A stretch of DNA of 64,000 bases, taken from Streptomyces lacrimifluminis (GTDB lineage Bacteria; Actinomycetota; Actinomycetes; Streptomycetales; Streptomycetaceae). Of this stretch, positions 1-8,368 are shown piece by piece; position 1 is the first letter of the stretch; every line of letters begins with the position of its first letter. Both the position numbers and the translations under genes were made by a program. Location of the stretch: positions 1-64,000 of the forward strand of contig NZ_BMMU01000032.1 of the NCBI RefSeq assembly GCF_014646095.1. The letters are read 5' to 3'. The notes under the pieces are model-generated. The model saw nothing but the letters and a program-made list of their open reading frames with translations, did not search any database and had not been told where the DNA came from.

Positions 1-576
1 CACCAGCGCCAACGGCTCACTCGACGTCACCAGCTCACGCAACGGATACCGACGCAACACCCTGCCCACCGCCGGGGTCATGGCCGGCGCGAGGCGATCA
101 GTGACAGAGAGCGAGTCGTCGCCCAGGGAGTGTGCGGCGGCCAGCACGGCAGCCCGGGCCGCCGGCTCCGGCACACCCACGGCGGCACGTTCGTACAGCA
201 GCGCGCCTTCCTCCAGCACCAGCCCGACGTCGATCCCGGCGGGAATCTTGATGCCGGCGTGGTGCCGCCAGGTGCTGACCGGGTCGTCCCAGGCCTCGAC
301 CCGGTAGGTCCAGCGGCCCGGCGCGTCCGGGGTGACGTCCGCGCCCCAGCGATCACTGCCCGGAGCCAGTTCACGCATCGGGGTCCAGGGACCCGGACGG
401 CCTTCCGGGTCGCACAGCACGACGTTCGCGCCGACGGCGTCATGACCCTCGCGGAAGACCGTCGCGGTGACCTGGAAGGTCTCTCCCGCGACGGCCTTGG
501 CCGGGCGTCTGCCGCTCTCGACGGCCGGGCGCACATCCCGTACCGGGATGCGGCCGATGGCCGGGGTCGGGCTCAT
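1..576 (-). CDS. glgE: GlgE, maltose-1-phosphate maltosyltransferase, N-terminal part
   Basis: GlgE transfers maltosyl units from alpha-maltose-1-phosphate to alpha-1,4-glucans in the cytoplasm (trehalose-to-glycogen pathway, GH13_3). Only the first 192 codons are in the window; the rest lies to the left. The reading frame opens at ATG 576 behind an AGGTGAG ribosome site. It gives the characteristic N-terminal domain: IGRIPVRDVRP near the start, then AKAVAGETFQVTATVFREGHD and WTPMRELAPGSDRWGADV, then a helical stretch with DRLAPAM. The usual length is about 660-700 residues. Streptomycetes often carry two glgE copies, and which one this is cannot be told here. The catalytic domain is outside the window. 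Confidence 0.88.
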   Translation of the reverse strand, partial: MSPTPAIGRIPVRDVRPAVESGRRPAKAVAGETFQVTATVFREGHDAVGANVVLCDPEGRPGPWTPMRELAPGSDRWGADVTPDAPGRWTYRVEAWDDPVSTWRHHAGIKIPAGIDVGLVLEEGALLYERAAVGVPEPAARAAVLAAAHSLGDDSLSVTDRLAPAMTPAVGRVLRRYPLRELVTSSEPLALV

Positions 577-637
577 GGGTCTCACCTCTGCCGTGTGCGT
601 GGGCGTGTGCGGGGTCGGGCCGGGGCCGCGGGTGGCG

Positions 638-934
638 CTATCCCCCCGCTGTGGAGCGCTGGACGGCCGGGGCGGCGTGTCCGGTGAAACGTTCGGCGTG
701 GGCCCATCCGGTCTGCTCCCGGAGGTAGGCGACCAGGCTCGTGCGGAGATAGCGTTCGGCGGCGTGCACGGCCTCCCGCGCGCACCGTTTCCCCATCAGC
801 ACGCACAGGGTGTAGCCAGAGTCCTCGAAACTGTCCCGCGCCGAACGGTCGGACGGGGCCGCGAGCATGACGCGCTCCCACGCCCGGTACCTGTCCAACT
901 GTCGGGCGACCTCGGCTTTGGCGGGCAACAGCAT
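638..934 (-). CDS. DUF5133 domain protein
   Basis: Small soluble protein of 98 residues starting MLLPAKAEVARQLDRYRAWER. It matches the Streptomyces DUF5133 pattern: an N-terminal helix with a Leu/Tyr/Arg-rich face, then YTLCVLMGKR, then a basic C-terminal tail. The function of the family is unknown to me. It lies 61 bp upstream of glgE on the same strand and could be co-transcribed with it. A longer overlapping frame on the same strand has shadow-like Arg/Pro composition and was not chosen. Confidence 0.7.
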   Translation of the reverse strand: MLLPAKAEVARQLDRYRAWERVMLAAPSDRSARDSFEDSGYTLCVLMGKRCAREAVHAAERYLRTSLVAYLREQTGWAHAERFTGHAAPAVQRSTAGG

Positions 935-1184
935 GGCGCTGGTCCCCTTCCTCGTGACTCACAGCTTCTGGGCCTCTACGGCGAGACCTTCACTCATGGT
1001 GCACGCGCGACGACCAAGCGTCTTGTTGGCTCTTCAACCATCACTGGTGGTGCTCGTGTTGCACGAATGGACTAGCGCTCCCACTCTGGAGCTGACTCAG
1101 AAGCGAACAGTGCTCACGCTTCGCGTTCGGGGACCGGCCCCGCAGCGTGGAGGAACGTGGGCCCGCCGTGAGGAGCCAACGAAG

Positions 1185-1688
1185 ATGAAGACCGCAGAGT
1201 CCTGCTACTACCACCTCGACGTGGAGGTCTGTCCCGAACGGGTCGGGCAGGTGGGCCGCATCCTGGCCGCACACCTCCGGCTCTGGGACCTGGAGCACCT
1301 CGCCGGGTCCGTATGCCACGGCACCGAAGCGCTGCTGCGCGCCATCGACGAGCACGCGACCGACAAGCAGGCGGTGATCGAGATGTGGTGGAACGGCCAG
1401 CACCTCATCACCGCCATCGCCGAGAACGACCGCGACCTGCGTCTCGACCAGGAACTCGGCGACTGCCTGGCGTGGATCGCCGCGGTGAGCGACGGCTGGG
1501 GCTGCTGTGCCACCGGCACCGGTGCCAAGGTCATCTGGTTCTCGCGCCGGGCCCGCGCCTGCGAAGGCGTCCCTCTCCTCCCGGCCCCGCCGGCGCCGAC
1601 CTTGCGTGAGGTGCGCCAACTGCCCCGAGGGGGCCCGGCCTTCGCCGGTGCGGCGCACAGGGCGCCGAGCGTTCTGGTCGGGGCGTAG
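1185..1688 (+). CDS. HATPase-like ATP-binding regulatory protein
   Basis: A 167-residue cytoplasmic protein resembling the short anti-sigma-factor kinase-type HATPase proteins common in Streptomyces. Visible features are an N-box-like stretch (LLRAIDEHATD, about residues 55-65), the G1-like ENDRDLR, and a C-terminal core DGWGCCATGTGAKVIWF, which resembles the closing strand of HATPase_c_2 domains. ATG 1185 is preferred over earlier in-frame starts because GAGGAGC sits just upstream and the homologous region begins there. The last 35 residues are low-complexity Pro/Ala/Arg. A role binding a partner regulator is inferred from the family, not shown here. Confidence 0.72.
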   Translation: MKTAESCYYHLDVEVCPERVGQVGRILAAHLRLWDLEHLAGSVCHGTEALLRAIDEHATDKQAVIEMWWNGQHLITAIAENDRDLRLDQELGDCLAWIAAVSDGWGCCATGTGAKVIWFSRRARACEGVPLLPAPPAPTLREVRQLPRGGPAFAGAAHRAPSVLVGA

Positions 1689-1772
1689 GGGCGGTACGTT
1701 GCGGCCGGGCCCGCACCCGGCATCCGAAGGGCGGGCGTCACCGTGCGTGCCGCGGTCCGGTAGGCGGCGGGC

Positions 1773-2588
1773 TCAGCGCGGGAGACGTGAGGTCACCGTG
1801 AACTGAGCCCCGTCCGGATCGCGCAGTACCGCCTCGTACGGCAGGGAACCGGAGTCGTAACGCAGGACGCTGCCGCCGTTGTTCTGCGCGGCCTTGACGC
1901 AGGCCGCCACGTCCTCGACCGCGAAGTGGACCTGCCAGTGCGGCCGGATCGTGGGATCGGGCGCCGCCTCCAGCGCACCCGAGACGATGCGGGCCACCAC
2001 GTCTCCCCGGCTGCGCAGCACGACCTCGTCGCCCTCGTAGTGGACCTGGCAGCTACCGGGCCGGTCCGAAGCCCACTCCAGGATCTCGCCGTAGAAGATG
2101 GCCGCGTCGAAGGCGTCGCGGGTGTGCAGCCGAACGAACGTCGGCGCCGCACGGCGCCAGGCCTCCCAGCCGGCGAGCAGTTCACCCTCCCAGATCCCGA
2201 AGATGGCCCCGTCGCGGTCGGCCAGCAGGGCCGCCCGGCCGGGCGGGAAGGAGAGCGGCCCGACCGCAGCCGTACCCCCGCGCTCGCGGACCCGCGCCAC
2301 CGCGTCGTCGGCGCTCGGCACGGCGAAGTAGGGCGTCCAGGCGACCACCATCTGCCACACGGAGGCCACCGCGGCGATCCCCGCGACCGGTGTGCCGTTC
2401 ACCAGTGCGACCCGGAAGTGGTCGCCCAGGCGGGCCGAGCGCCATCTCCAGCCCAGTACGGCGCTGTAGAACGCCTCGGTGGCCCCTGTGTCGCGGCTGG
2501 TCAGACTCACCCAGCAGGGGGCACCGAACACGGAATGGGTCGAGGGGACGACGTCCGTCGCGCCGCTGGGATGTGTCGCGTGGTTCAT
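1773..2588 (-). CDS. VOC (glyoxalase/bleomycin-resistance fold) protein
   Basis: A 271-residue protein with two tandem VOC modules. The first starts at about residue 18 (PCWVSLTSRDTGATEAFYSAVLGW). The second starts at about residue 147 (TFVRLHTRDAFDAAIFYGEILEW) and ends in the typical DPDGAQFTV. The family includes metal-dependent lyases, isomerases and drug-binding proteins; no substrate can be assigned. Start ATG 2588 has AGGAAC upstream; an upstream in-frame extension to 2723 is Pro/Arg-rich and unlikely. It is transcribed alone towards the ATP-binding protein gene. Confidence 0.85.
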   Translation of the reverse strand: MNHATHPSGATDVVPSTHSVFGAPCWVSLTSRDTGATEAFYSAVLGWRWRSARLGDHFRVALVNGTPVAGIAAVASVWQMVVAWTPYFAVPSADDAVARVRERGGTAAVGPLSFPPGRAALLADRDGAIFGIWEGELLAGWEAWRRAAPTFVRLHTRDAFDAAIFYGEILEWASDRPGSCQVHYEGDEVVLRSRGDVVARIVSGALEAAPDPTIRPHWQVHFAVEDVAACVKAAQNNGGSVLRYDSGSLPYEAVLRDPDGAQFTVTSRLPR

Positions 2589-3016
2589 CACTCGTGTTCC
2601 TGACTTCGTCGACCGGCGGACACCGGTCGGGCACCAGTCTCCGACCGAACCCCCTCCCGGTGCCTGTCGAGTACCCCGATCGGGTCTGTTGCCACCTGGC
2701 GGGTGCGATGGCGTATCTCGCAAATATTTCCGAACCGGGGACGTGACGCGGAAATGCCAGTCCGAATCCGTGCCGAGCAGAAAGAAATCCCGGACCGTCA
2801 GGGACCCGCGTGGATTCCGGGCGGCGCACCGAACCCATGGCGCCGGTTCCGAGCGGGAGCGGAGTGTGTTTCAACTCCGCCCCTCTGGTGAAACCGGGAG
2901 GGGAGGGCGAGCTGAGGAACCATTCCCGGGAGGGTTCGGCAGTGAGCCCGTCCCCCGGTCGCCCGGCGCGAAGGACTTGCCCGGGCGACTGTGGTGTGGT
3001 CGGAGCCGTCCGGCCT
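2589..3016. other. non-coding gap with terminator hairpin
   Basis: This 428-bp gap lies between two minus-strand genes. It holds the 3' end signal of the sigma factor gene (hairpin 2958-2989) and the leader of the VOC gene. The A/T-richer patch around 2715-2740 may contain the VOC promoter. Short frames here have shadow composition and no ribosome sites. Confidence 0.5.
2958..2989. terminator. hairpin after sigma factor gene
   Basis: Perfect 9-bp inverted repeat GTCGCCCGG (2958-2966) / CCGGGCGAC (2981-2989), 27 bp beyond the stop of the sigma factor gene. There is no T-run, as is usual for GC-rich actinobacterial terminators. Confidence 0.5.
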
Positions 3017-3877
3017 TCAGCGGGCGTCGGCGAGCGCGTCCTCGTGCCGGGGCCGGATCCGCTCGGAGTGATCGGCGGGCGGCTCGGCGGCCGATTCCTC
3101 GTCGAGCTCCTCGCGTATGCGAGCGCAGCAGGTGCTGAGCAGCCGCGAGACGTGCATCTGTGAGATGCCGAGTTGCGACGCGATCCGGCTCTGTGTCATC
3201 CCGCCGAAGTACCGCAGGTAGAGGATGGTCCGCTCGCGTTCGGGCAGAGCCCGCAGACAGGGGCTGACGGCCGTGCGGTCGACGATCAGGTCGAAGCCGG
3301 GGTCGGTTTTGCCGACGGTGTCCGTGAGCGCGTACCCCTCGGTGCGCGGCAGCTCCGCCTCCAGTGACAGGACGGAGAAGCACTCCAGGGCCTCCATGCC
3401 GGTACGCACCTCGCTCTCGCTCAGTTGCGCGCAGGCGGCGATCTCGGCCACGGTCGGGGGGCGTCCCGAGACGGTGGCTGACAGTTCCTTGGAGGCCGAG
3501 CGCACCCGGTTGCGCAGGTCCTGGACCCGGCGCGGCACATGCAGCGCCCACAGATGGTCGCGGAAGTGGCGCTTGATCTCGCCGGTGACGGTCGGTACGG
3601 CGTAGGCCTCGAAGGCGGCGCCGCGCTCGGGGTCGTAGTGGTCGACAGCCTTGACGAGTCCGACGGCCGCGACCTGGTACAGGTCCTCCAGGGCCTCGCC
3701 GCGCCCCCGGAAACGGACCGCGATCCGCTCCGACATGGGCAACCAGGCCCGTACGAGGTCGTCTCGGAGGGCTTGGCGTTCCGGGCCCTCGGGCAGACGG
3801 GCGAGCCGCTCGAAGTCGGCGGCCGTGTCGGGAGCGTCGTCATGCGGATGTTGCTTCGTTCTGGTGGCGACAAGCAT
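3017..3877 (-). CDS. SigB/SigF/SigG-family RNA polymerase sigma factor
   Basis: A 286-residue stress/differentiation-type sigma-70 factor. Region 2 is seen in the DLYQVAAVGLVKAVDHYDPERG stretch (about residues 65-86), followed by FEAYAVPTVTGEIKRHFRD, which recognises the -10 element. Region 3 is WALHVPRRVQDLRNRV. Region 4 is LPERERTILYLRYFGGMTQ then IASQLGISQMHVSRLL, the -35-binding helix-turn-helix. A GAGGAAGG site seven bases before ATG 3877 decides the start; an upstream GTG at 3886 has the same site immediately against it. No anti-sigma gene is adjacent, so partner control cannot be read from context. A SigB-type promoter upstream suggests autoregulation or a sigma cascade. Confidence 0.9.
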   Translation of the reverse strand: MLVATRTKQHPHDDAPDTAADFERLARLPEGPERQALRDDLVRAWLPMSERIAVRFRGRGEALEDLYQVAAVGLVKAVDHYDPERGAAFEAYAVPTVTGEIKRHFRDHLWALHVPRRVQDLRNRVRSASKELSATVSGRPPTVAEIAACAQLSESEVRTGMEALECFSVLSLEAELPRTEGYALTDTVGKTDPGFDLIVDRTAVSPCLRALPERERTILYLRYFGGMTQSRIASQLGISQMHVSRLLSTCCARIREELDEESAAEPPADHSERIRPRHEDALADAR

Positions 3878-4017
3878 CGCGCGCACCTTCCTCGCACTGG
3901 TGCTGGATGGACAGACACCGGGGGAGAGAGTGCGCTCACGGACCGGACGGAGGTCGGCCGAGATCCGGCGAACCGGCTCCCACGGGCGTGCCTCCAGTCC
4001 GAAGCACTACCAGACCA

Positions 4018-4043
4018 ATTCCCGTTCTTGACGACATGGAAAC
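4018..4043 (-). promoter_or_regulatory. candidate SigB-type promoter of sigma factor gene
   Basis: On the minus strand GTTTCC (4043-4038) and GGGAAT (4023-4018) are separated by 14 bp. This resembles the general-stress sigma consensus GTTT-N14-16-GGGTA. It would give a leader of roughly 130 nt before the sigma factor start. Confidence 0.45.
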
Positions 4044-4103
4044 AAATCGACATAAAAAGTGACTCACTGTTTCCCGTTGGTCGCCACGCGAATTCATCAC
4101 ATG

Positions 4104-4124
4104 GAACATGTCGCATGCATGTTC
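4104..4124. promoter_or_regulatory. inverted repeat GAACATG-N7-CATGTTC
   Basis: Two perfect 7-bp arms separated by 7 bp in an A/T-rich patch upstream of the sigma factor gene. Possible operator; no binding family is assigned. Confidence 0.3.
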
Positions 4125-4574
4125 TTGACCGTTCTATTCCTTCCTCGTGGTTCGTCAGCTCTGACGCAGAGCCAATTCCTGACGTGTGGAACCAGCGAGG
4201 AAACGGAGGAGGCGTGACGTCCGTAGGATCACCGAAAGCCCTGAAGCCGTCAGCCGTACCGGTCTCGTGTATCCCTTGGGCGGGAGCGGGGTCGTCGCCG
4301 GATTCGGTCTCCGCGTTCTCGGCCACGAGGCCACCGACCGGATGGCGGTGCGCCGGCTGCTCCGATACGTACCGCGGCAACTGTCCGCCGACTCCACCTC
4401 GCCGTCGACTTCGGGTCCTGCTGCTCGCCGCCGTCCTCGGCGTCGTGGCGGCCTCCCTCCTCCACGGTCGGCTGGCCCGCTGAACGCCGGTCACGACCAT
4501 GCATCTGAACGTGATGTGCGGCACGCGCCCAGCTGGTGTGGGACGGCCCTTCGGCGGATTTCCGCTGCACACCG

Positions 4575-4591
4575 CTTGATCAGTGATCAAG
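4575..4591. promoter_or_regulatory. 17-bp perfect palindrome, candidate operator
   Basis: CTTGATCA-G-TGATCAAG is a perfect palindrome about 95 bp upstream of the start at 4686. Its size and symmetry suit a dimeric repressor site. Confidence 0.4.
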
Positions 4592-4685
4592 GGGACGAAT
4601 TCGCTGGCCACAGCGCATTCTGCTCATTTGACTGTGCGCCGGGCGCAAGGATAGGAAGCAGCCATCCGAGGTCGAGAGGTGGACT

Positions 4686-5243
4686 GTGCACGAGCCGAAC
4701 GTGGTCGGGGACTGGCACGAGTACGACGAGCATGCCGGCCTGCGTGTCCGCGTCCACCGTCTGGTGGCGGCCGAACCGCCGCGCGGACGCGACGACGCAG
4801 CCGAGGGACTGACCTATTTCAGCCTCCGGGTGACGGTCGAGAACCGCGGCGACCGGCGTTTCGGCGTCCACCTGGAGGACGGCCAGATCGACATCCGGCT
4901 CGGCCCCGACGGCGAGGGAGCCTTCATCGACTGGCGGAGCTCACAGTTCATCGAGGGCTTCGACATCCACCCGCTGCGCCGCGCCACGGCCGTCCTGTAC
5001 GCGGCCGGCCCGGAAGCGTCCCTCGCGCAGGTGGACGTACAGATCCAGCTGCGGGTCGAGGAGGAGTGGACCGCCCGGCACCTCTGGGCGGGCGGGATCG
5101 GCCTGCCCGAGGACTTCACCGGTCCCGGCGCGCACCACGGCACGGTCCGCGACGGGGTGGCCCACCAGGTGAGCGACTTCCTCAAGGAGCAGAGGGGCCT
5201 GAGGGAGCAGCGGGATCAGAAGGGCCAGACCGAACCCACCTGA
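4686..5243 (+). CDS. conserved hypothetical protein
   Basis: A 185-residue soluble protein that I do not recognise. GTG 4686 follows GAGAGGTGG. The central part is a beta-strand-rich region (FSLRVTVENRGDRRFGVHLEDG, about residues 45-66) of the kind seen in small immunoglobulin-like or DUF4352-like modules. It is followed by acidic stretches and a charged, helical, Gln/Arg/Glu-rich C-terminus. There is no signal peptide or membrane segment. It stands alone, convergent with hemC. Confidence 0.7.
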   Translation: MHEPNVVGDWHEYDEHAGLRVRVHRLVAAEPPRGRDDAAEGLTYFSLRVTVENRGDRRFGVHLEDGQIDIRLGPDGEGAFIDWRSSQFIEGFDIHPLRRATAVLYAAGPEASLAQVDVQIQLRVEEEWTARHLWAGGIGLPEDFTGPGAHHGTVRDGVAHQVSDFLKEQRGLREQRDQKGQTEPT

Positions 5244-5315
5244 GCGACCGACCGGCCCGCACCGGCGTGCGGCCTTCGCCGCCGCCGGACGGGCCCGGCC
5301 TGCGTTCCCCGGTCC

Positions 5316-6251
5316 TCAGTGCGCGATGTTGTCGATCAGCTCGCGGGCGCCCTGCCGCAGCAGCGCCACCGCCACAGATGTGCCGAGCGTGGCCGGGTCG
5401 AGGCGGCCCGCCCATTCGTGGGCGTTGAGCTGGACCTTGCCGTCCGGGGTGAACACGCAGGCGCGCAGGGAGAGTTCGCCGTTGCGGGACACCTTCGCGT
5501 ACCCGGCGATCGGGCTGTTGCAGTGCCCCTGGAGAACGTGCAGGAACATGCGCTCGGCCGTCGCCTCGCGATGCGTGTCCGGGTCGCCGAGGCCGCTGAC
5601 CGCGTCGATCAGCTCGGTGTCGCCCTCGCGGCACTGGAGGGCGAGGATGCCCGCGCCGATCGGCGGCATCATCGTCTCGGGGGAGAGGATCTCGCTGACC
5701 ACGTCCATCCGGCCGATGCGCTCCAGACCGGACACCGCGAGGAGCAGCGCGTCCGCCTCCCCGGCCGCGAGCTTCTCCAGCCGCCGGTTGGCGTTGCCGC
5801 GGAACGGTACGCACTCCAGGTGCGGGTGGGACGCGGCCAGTTGGGCGATCCGGCGCACCGAGGACGTACCGATCCGGGTGCCGTCCGGCAACTCGTCGAG
5901 GGTGCGGCCACCGGGGTGGATCAAAGCGTCACGGATGTCGTCCCGCCTGAGGAAAGCGGCGAACATCGTGCCCGCGGGGAGCGGCCGGTCGGCGGGCACG
6001 TCCTTGACACAGTGCACCGCCAGATCGGCCTCACCGGCCAGCAGCGCGGCGTCGACCTCCTTGGTGAACGCACCCTTGCCCTCGACCTTGGACAGATCAC
6101 CCATCCACTTGTCGCCGGTCGTCTTCACGGGGACGACCTCGGTGCGCACCCGCGGATGTACGACGGCCAGTTCGGCGCGTACCCGTTCCACCTGGGCCAG
6201 TGCCATGGGCGAGTCGCGGGAGACGATACGGATCAGTTCAGGGACGGACAT
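5316..6251 (-). CDS. hemC: hydroxymethylbilane synthase (porphobilinogen deaminase) paralogue
   Basis: A 311-residue enzyme that polymerises four porphobilinogens to hydroxymethylbilane in the cytoplasm. The substrate-binding motifs are recognisable: HCVKDVPADRPLP (usual HSxKDxP), GTSSVRRIAQL and RGNANRRLEKL. The cofactor-attaching Cys is present in LQGHCNSPIAGYA. However, the sequence around it differs from the common GGCQVPIG, and the N-terminus reads IRIVSRDSPMALAQ rather than the common TRxSxLALAQ. No hemA, hemB or hemD is adjacent, so this is probably a second copy rather than the housekeeping one. Start ATG 6251 follows a GGAGGG site at long spacing. Confidence 0.85.
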   Translation of the reverse strand: MSVPELIRIVSRDSPMALAQVERVRAELAVVHPRVRTEVVPVKTTGDKWMGDLSKVEGKGAFTKEVDAALLAGEADLAVHCVKDVPADRPLPAGTMFAAFLRRDDIRDALIHPGGRTLDELPDGTRIGTSSVRRIAQLAASHPHLECVPFRGNANRRLEKLAAGEADALLLAVSGLERIGRMDVVSEILSPETMMPPIGAGILALQCREGDTELIDAVSGLGDPDTHREATAERMFLHVLQGHCNSPIAGYAKVSRNGELSLRACVFTPDGKVQLNAHEWAGRLDPATLGTSVAVALLRQGARELIDNIAH

Positions 6252-6772
6252 GCCGACACGATAGACCCTCCGGACCACCCTCCTGGTCCGAACCGGGCGC
6301 TTCGCCCAGGGAGTCAGCACCCGGCACGGAGACCACCAGGCTCCCGCCGCCGACGTCGATTCCGACTGTCGGGGACACCGTCGGCGCTGGACGATCACGT
6401 GGGCCCGGCTGCCCGGCTGCCCGGCGCACGAGAGTCTCGTGGCACCCGTCCGCTTCAGGAGACATGAGCGCTCATCCCGAACCCTTCAGGCCGCGCAACG
6501 CGGCGTCGGCCGTGCCGCGTTCACCTCGCTCGCCCGGGTGCACCGGGGCCGCGTCCTCCGTCGGCATCAAGGGCTCGACATGATCATGCGCAGGGAACCG
6601 GACGAGCCCAGTCTCCCCGCCTTGGGTCGGTGGGTGACGCTGACTGCGAAGGCGCACGGGAGTCTGTCGTGATCTGGCCGGCGGTGGCCGAAACGCTCCG
6701 GCGCCCCGTCGGTCGGGAGGGTAGGGCCGGGGAATTTACTTGAGTAACGCAACGAGATGGTAACGTGAAGGT
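6252..6772. other. non-coding gap between hemC and marR
   Basis: A 521-bp divergent gap. A perfect palindrome CACGAGA-G-TCTCGTG lies at 6427-6441. The 3' end (6735-6772) is A/T-richer with two AACG-containing half-sites just before the MarR start. No believable coding frame. Confidence 0.45.
6427..6441. promoter_or_regulatory. 15-bp palindrome
   Basis: CACGAGA-G-TCTCGTG, a perfect palindrome about 175 bp upstream of hemC and 330 bp upstream of the MarR gene. Could be an operator or a short hairpin. Confidence 0.3.
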
Positions 6773-7300
6773 ATGTCCACACCGCCACCCAAGACCGCTC
6801 CCGCCCCGAAGGATGTGGCAGAGATCGAGCGTGCTCTCACCCGCATCTCCTATCTGCACAGCCGTGCCCGGCAGCACGACCGTCTGATGGCGATCGCCGG
6901 AGTCCCGCTCGACCGGGCCGCCACCGCGCTCCTTCGGCAGATCGCCGACTCCGAACCGATGCGCCCCGGCGAACTCGCCAACCTGCTCGCGGTCGAGGCC
7001 TCCCACGTCACCCGCCAGGTGCAGCAGCTCCAGAAGGCCGGTTACGTCACCCGCGTACCCGACCCCGACGACCGCCGTGCCCAGCGCATCGAGCTGACCG
7101 CGACGGGCGAGGAGGCCGTCGAGCGCGTGCGGGAGGCGAGCCGCCGCGGTATGCAGCTGGCCCTCGGCGGCTGGTCCGCCGAGGAACTTCAGCAGCTCGC
7201 CGGCCTGTTCCACCGCATGGTCGACGATTTCCTCGCCTACTCGCTCGACGGTGACGGCGACGGCGAGGCGGGCGTCGTCGAGCCCCTCCCCAGTGCCTGA
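6773..7300 (+). CDS. MarR family transcriptional regulator
   Basis: A 175-residue winged-helix regulator. The DNA-binding core is LRQIADSEPMRPGELANLL then VEASHVTRQVQQLQKAGYV and the wing VPDPDDRRAQRIELTATG (about residues 60-110). Dimerisation helices flank it. ATG 6773 is preceded by GTGAAGG. It has no close divergent partner, and GTAACG-type repeats immediately upstream (6739-6768) suggest autoregulation. A convergent SDR gene follows 182 bp downstream. No ligand can be inferred. Confidence 0.88.
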   Translation: MSTPPPKTAPAPKDVAEIERALTRISYLHSRARQHDRLMAIAGVPLDRAATALLRQIADSEPMRPGELANLLAVEASHVTRQVQQLQKAGYVTRVPDPDDRRAQRIELTATGEEAVERVREASRRGMQLALGGWSAEELQQLAGLFHRMVDDFLAYSLDGDGDGEAGVVEPLPSA

Positions 7301-7482
7301 CGCAGCACCTCGCGCCGTGTCGTACCGCGCCCGCGGTGCGATCGGTCACTTCCCGTCGAGCATCAGTCCGACCGTGAGGCGGGTGTCTCCCGGAGCCCTG
7401 GAGGGCGACGGCGCCGCCCGGTCGGTGACGCGGCGGGGGTACCGGCGTCGGAGGGTGCTCGTGGGCGGTCGCTCGCGGCGGC

Positions 7483-8256
7483 TCAGGCGATGCCCCCGTT
7501 GGCGCGCAGCACCTGGCCGTTGACCCAGTGGCCTGTCGGGCCGACCAGGAAGGACACGACCGAGGCGATGTCCTGTGGGGTGCCCAGGCGTTCCAGCGGG
7601 GGCTGGGCGGCCAGGCGGGCCACGGTCTCCTCGTCCTTCCCGTCGAGGAACAGGTCGGTGGCGGTCGGTCCGGGCGCGACGGCGTTGACGGTGATGTCCC
7701 GGCCGCGCATCTCCCGGGCGAGGATCGGCGTGAGGGCCTCGACAGCTCCTTTGCTCGCCGCGTAGGCGCCGTAACCCGGGAAGGACAGGCCGAGGACCGA
7801 GGTGGAGAAGTTGACGAGGGCTCCGCCCGGCCGCAGCCGGCGCGCCGCTTCCCGGTCGACGACGAACGTGCCCCGGATGTTGGTGCGGTGGACGGCGTCG
7901 AGCTCGTCCAGGTCGATTTCGGCTATCGGGGACAGTGTCATCCGGCCGGCCGCGTGGACGACGGCGTCGACACCGCCGTACGTGCTCTCCGCGAGGTCGA
8001 ACAGGGCGCTCACGTCGGCCTCGTCGGCGACATCGGCGCGGGCGGAGAGCGCGGTGCCGCCGGCTGTCTCGATGGTGTGCACGGCGTCCTCGGCGGCCTC
8101 CTTGCTGCCCGCGTAGCCGACCGCCACGGCGAATCCGTCGGCGGCGAGCTGCTGGGCAACCTGGCGCCCTATGCCGCGCGAACCGCCGGTGACAAGCGCG
8201 ACGCGCGGACCGGTGCGGGGAGGGCCGGACGGGGTGGTGTCGGTCTGAGCGGTCAC
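7483..8256 (-). CDS. SDR family oxidoreductase
   Basis: A 257-residue classical short-chain dehydrogenase/reductase. The Rossmann motif is VALVTGGSRGIGRQ (about residues 17-30), HAAG occupies the NNAG position, and the active site is the Ser region NFSTSVLG with YAASK. The C-terminus reads GHWVNGQVLRANGG, typical of 3-oxoacyl-ACP-reductase-like SDRs (usual GxxxxVDGG). It is NAD(P)-dependent; the substrate is unknown. GTG 8256 with AAGGGA upstream is chosen over an in-frame upstream start at 8307, which would lie inside the operator region. It is divergent from a TetR gene whose operators overlap its promoter. Confidence 0.88.
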   Translation of the reverse strand: MTAQTDTTPSGPPRTGPRVALVTGGSRGIGRQVAQQLAADGFAVAVGYAGSKEAAEDAVHTIETAGGTALSARADVADEADVSALFDLAESTYGGVDAVVHAAGRMTLSPIAEIDLDELDAVHRTNIRGTFVVDREAARRLRPGGALVNFSTSVLGLSFPGYGAYAASKGAVEALTPILAREMRGRDITVNAVAPGPTATDLFLDGKDEETVARLAAQPPLERLGTPQDIASVVSFLVGPTGHWVNGQVLRANGGIA

Positions 8257-8268
8257 GACGGATCCCTT

Positions 8269-8349
8269 CGTAGCGACGTTACGGTCGATCCGTATCGAAG
8301 GTATCACGGAACCGTAGCGACGCTAATAGGCGTTCGTAACGTCGCTACG
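8269..8349. promoter_or_regulatory. TetR operator array in divergent promoter
   Basis: The 15-mer CGTAGCGACGTTACG (8269-8283) recurs as its exact reverse complement at 8335-8349. A partial copy, CGTAGCGACG, sits at 8313-8322, and another CGTAACG lies at 8355. The array covers the whole gap between the SDR and TetR genes, which suits a TetR repressor controlling both. Confidence 0.65.
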
Positions 8350-8368
8350 CATGTCGTAACGTGAAGGC

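Larger units (their letters stand above)
3878..4685. other. regulatory gap between divergent genes
   Basis: An 808-bp gap with lower G+C around 4010-4160. It contains a stress-type promoter facing the sigma factor (4018-4043), an inverted repeat GAACATG-N7-CATGTTC (4104-4124) and a 17-bp palindrome (4575-4591). No convincing coding frame was found. Confidence 0.55.
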
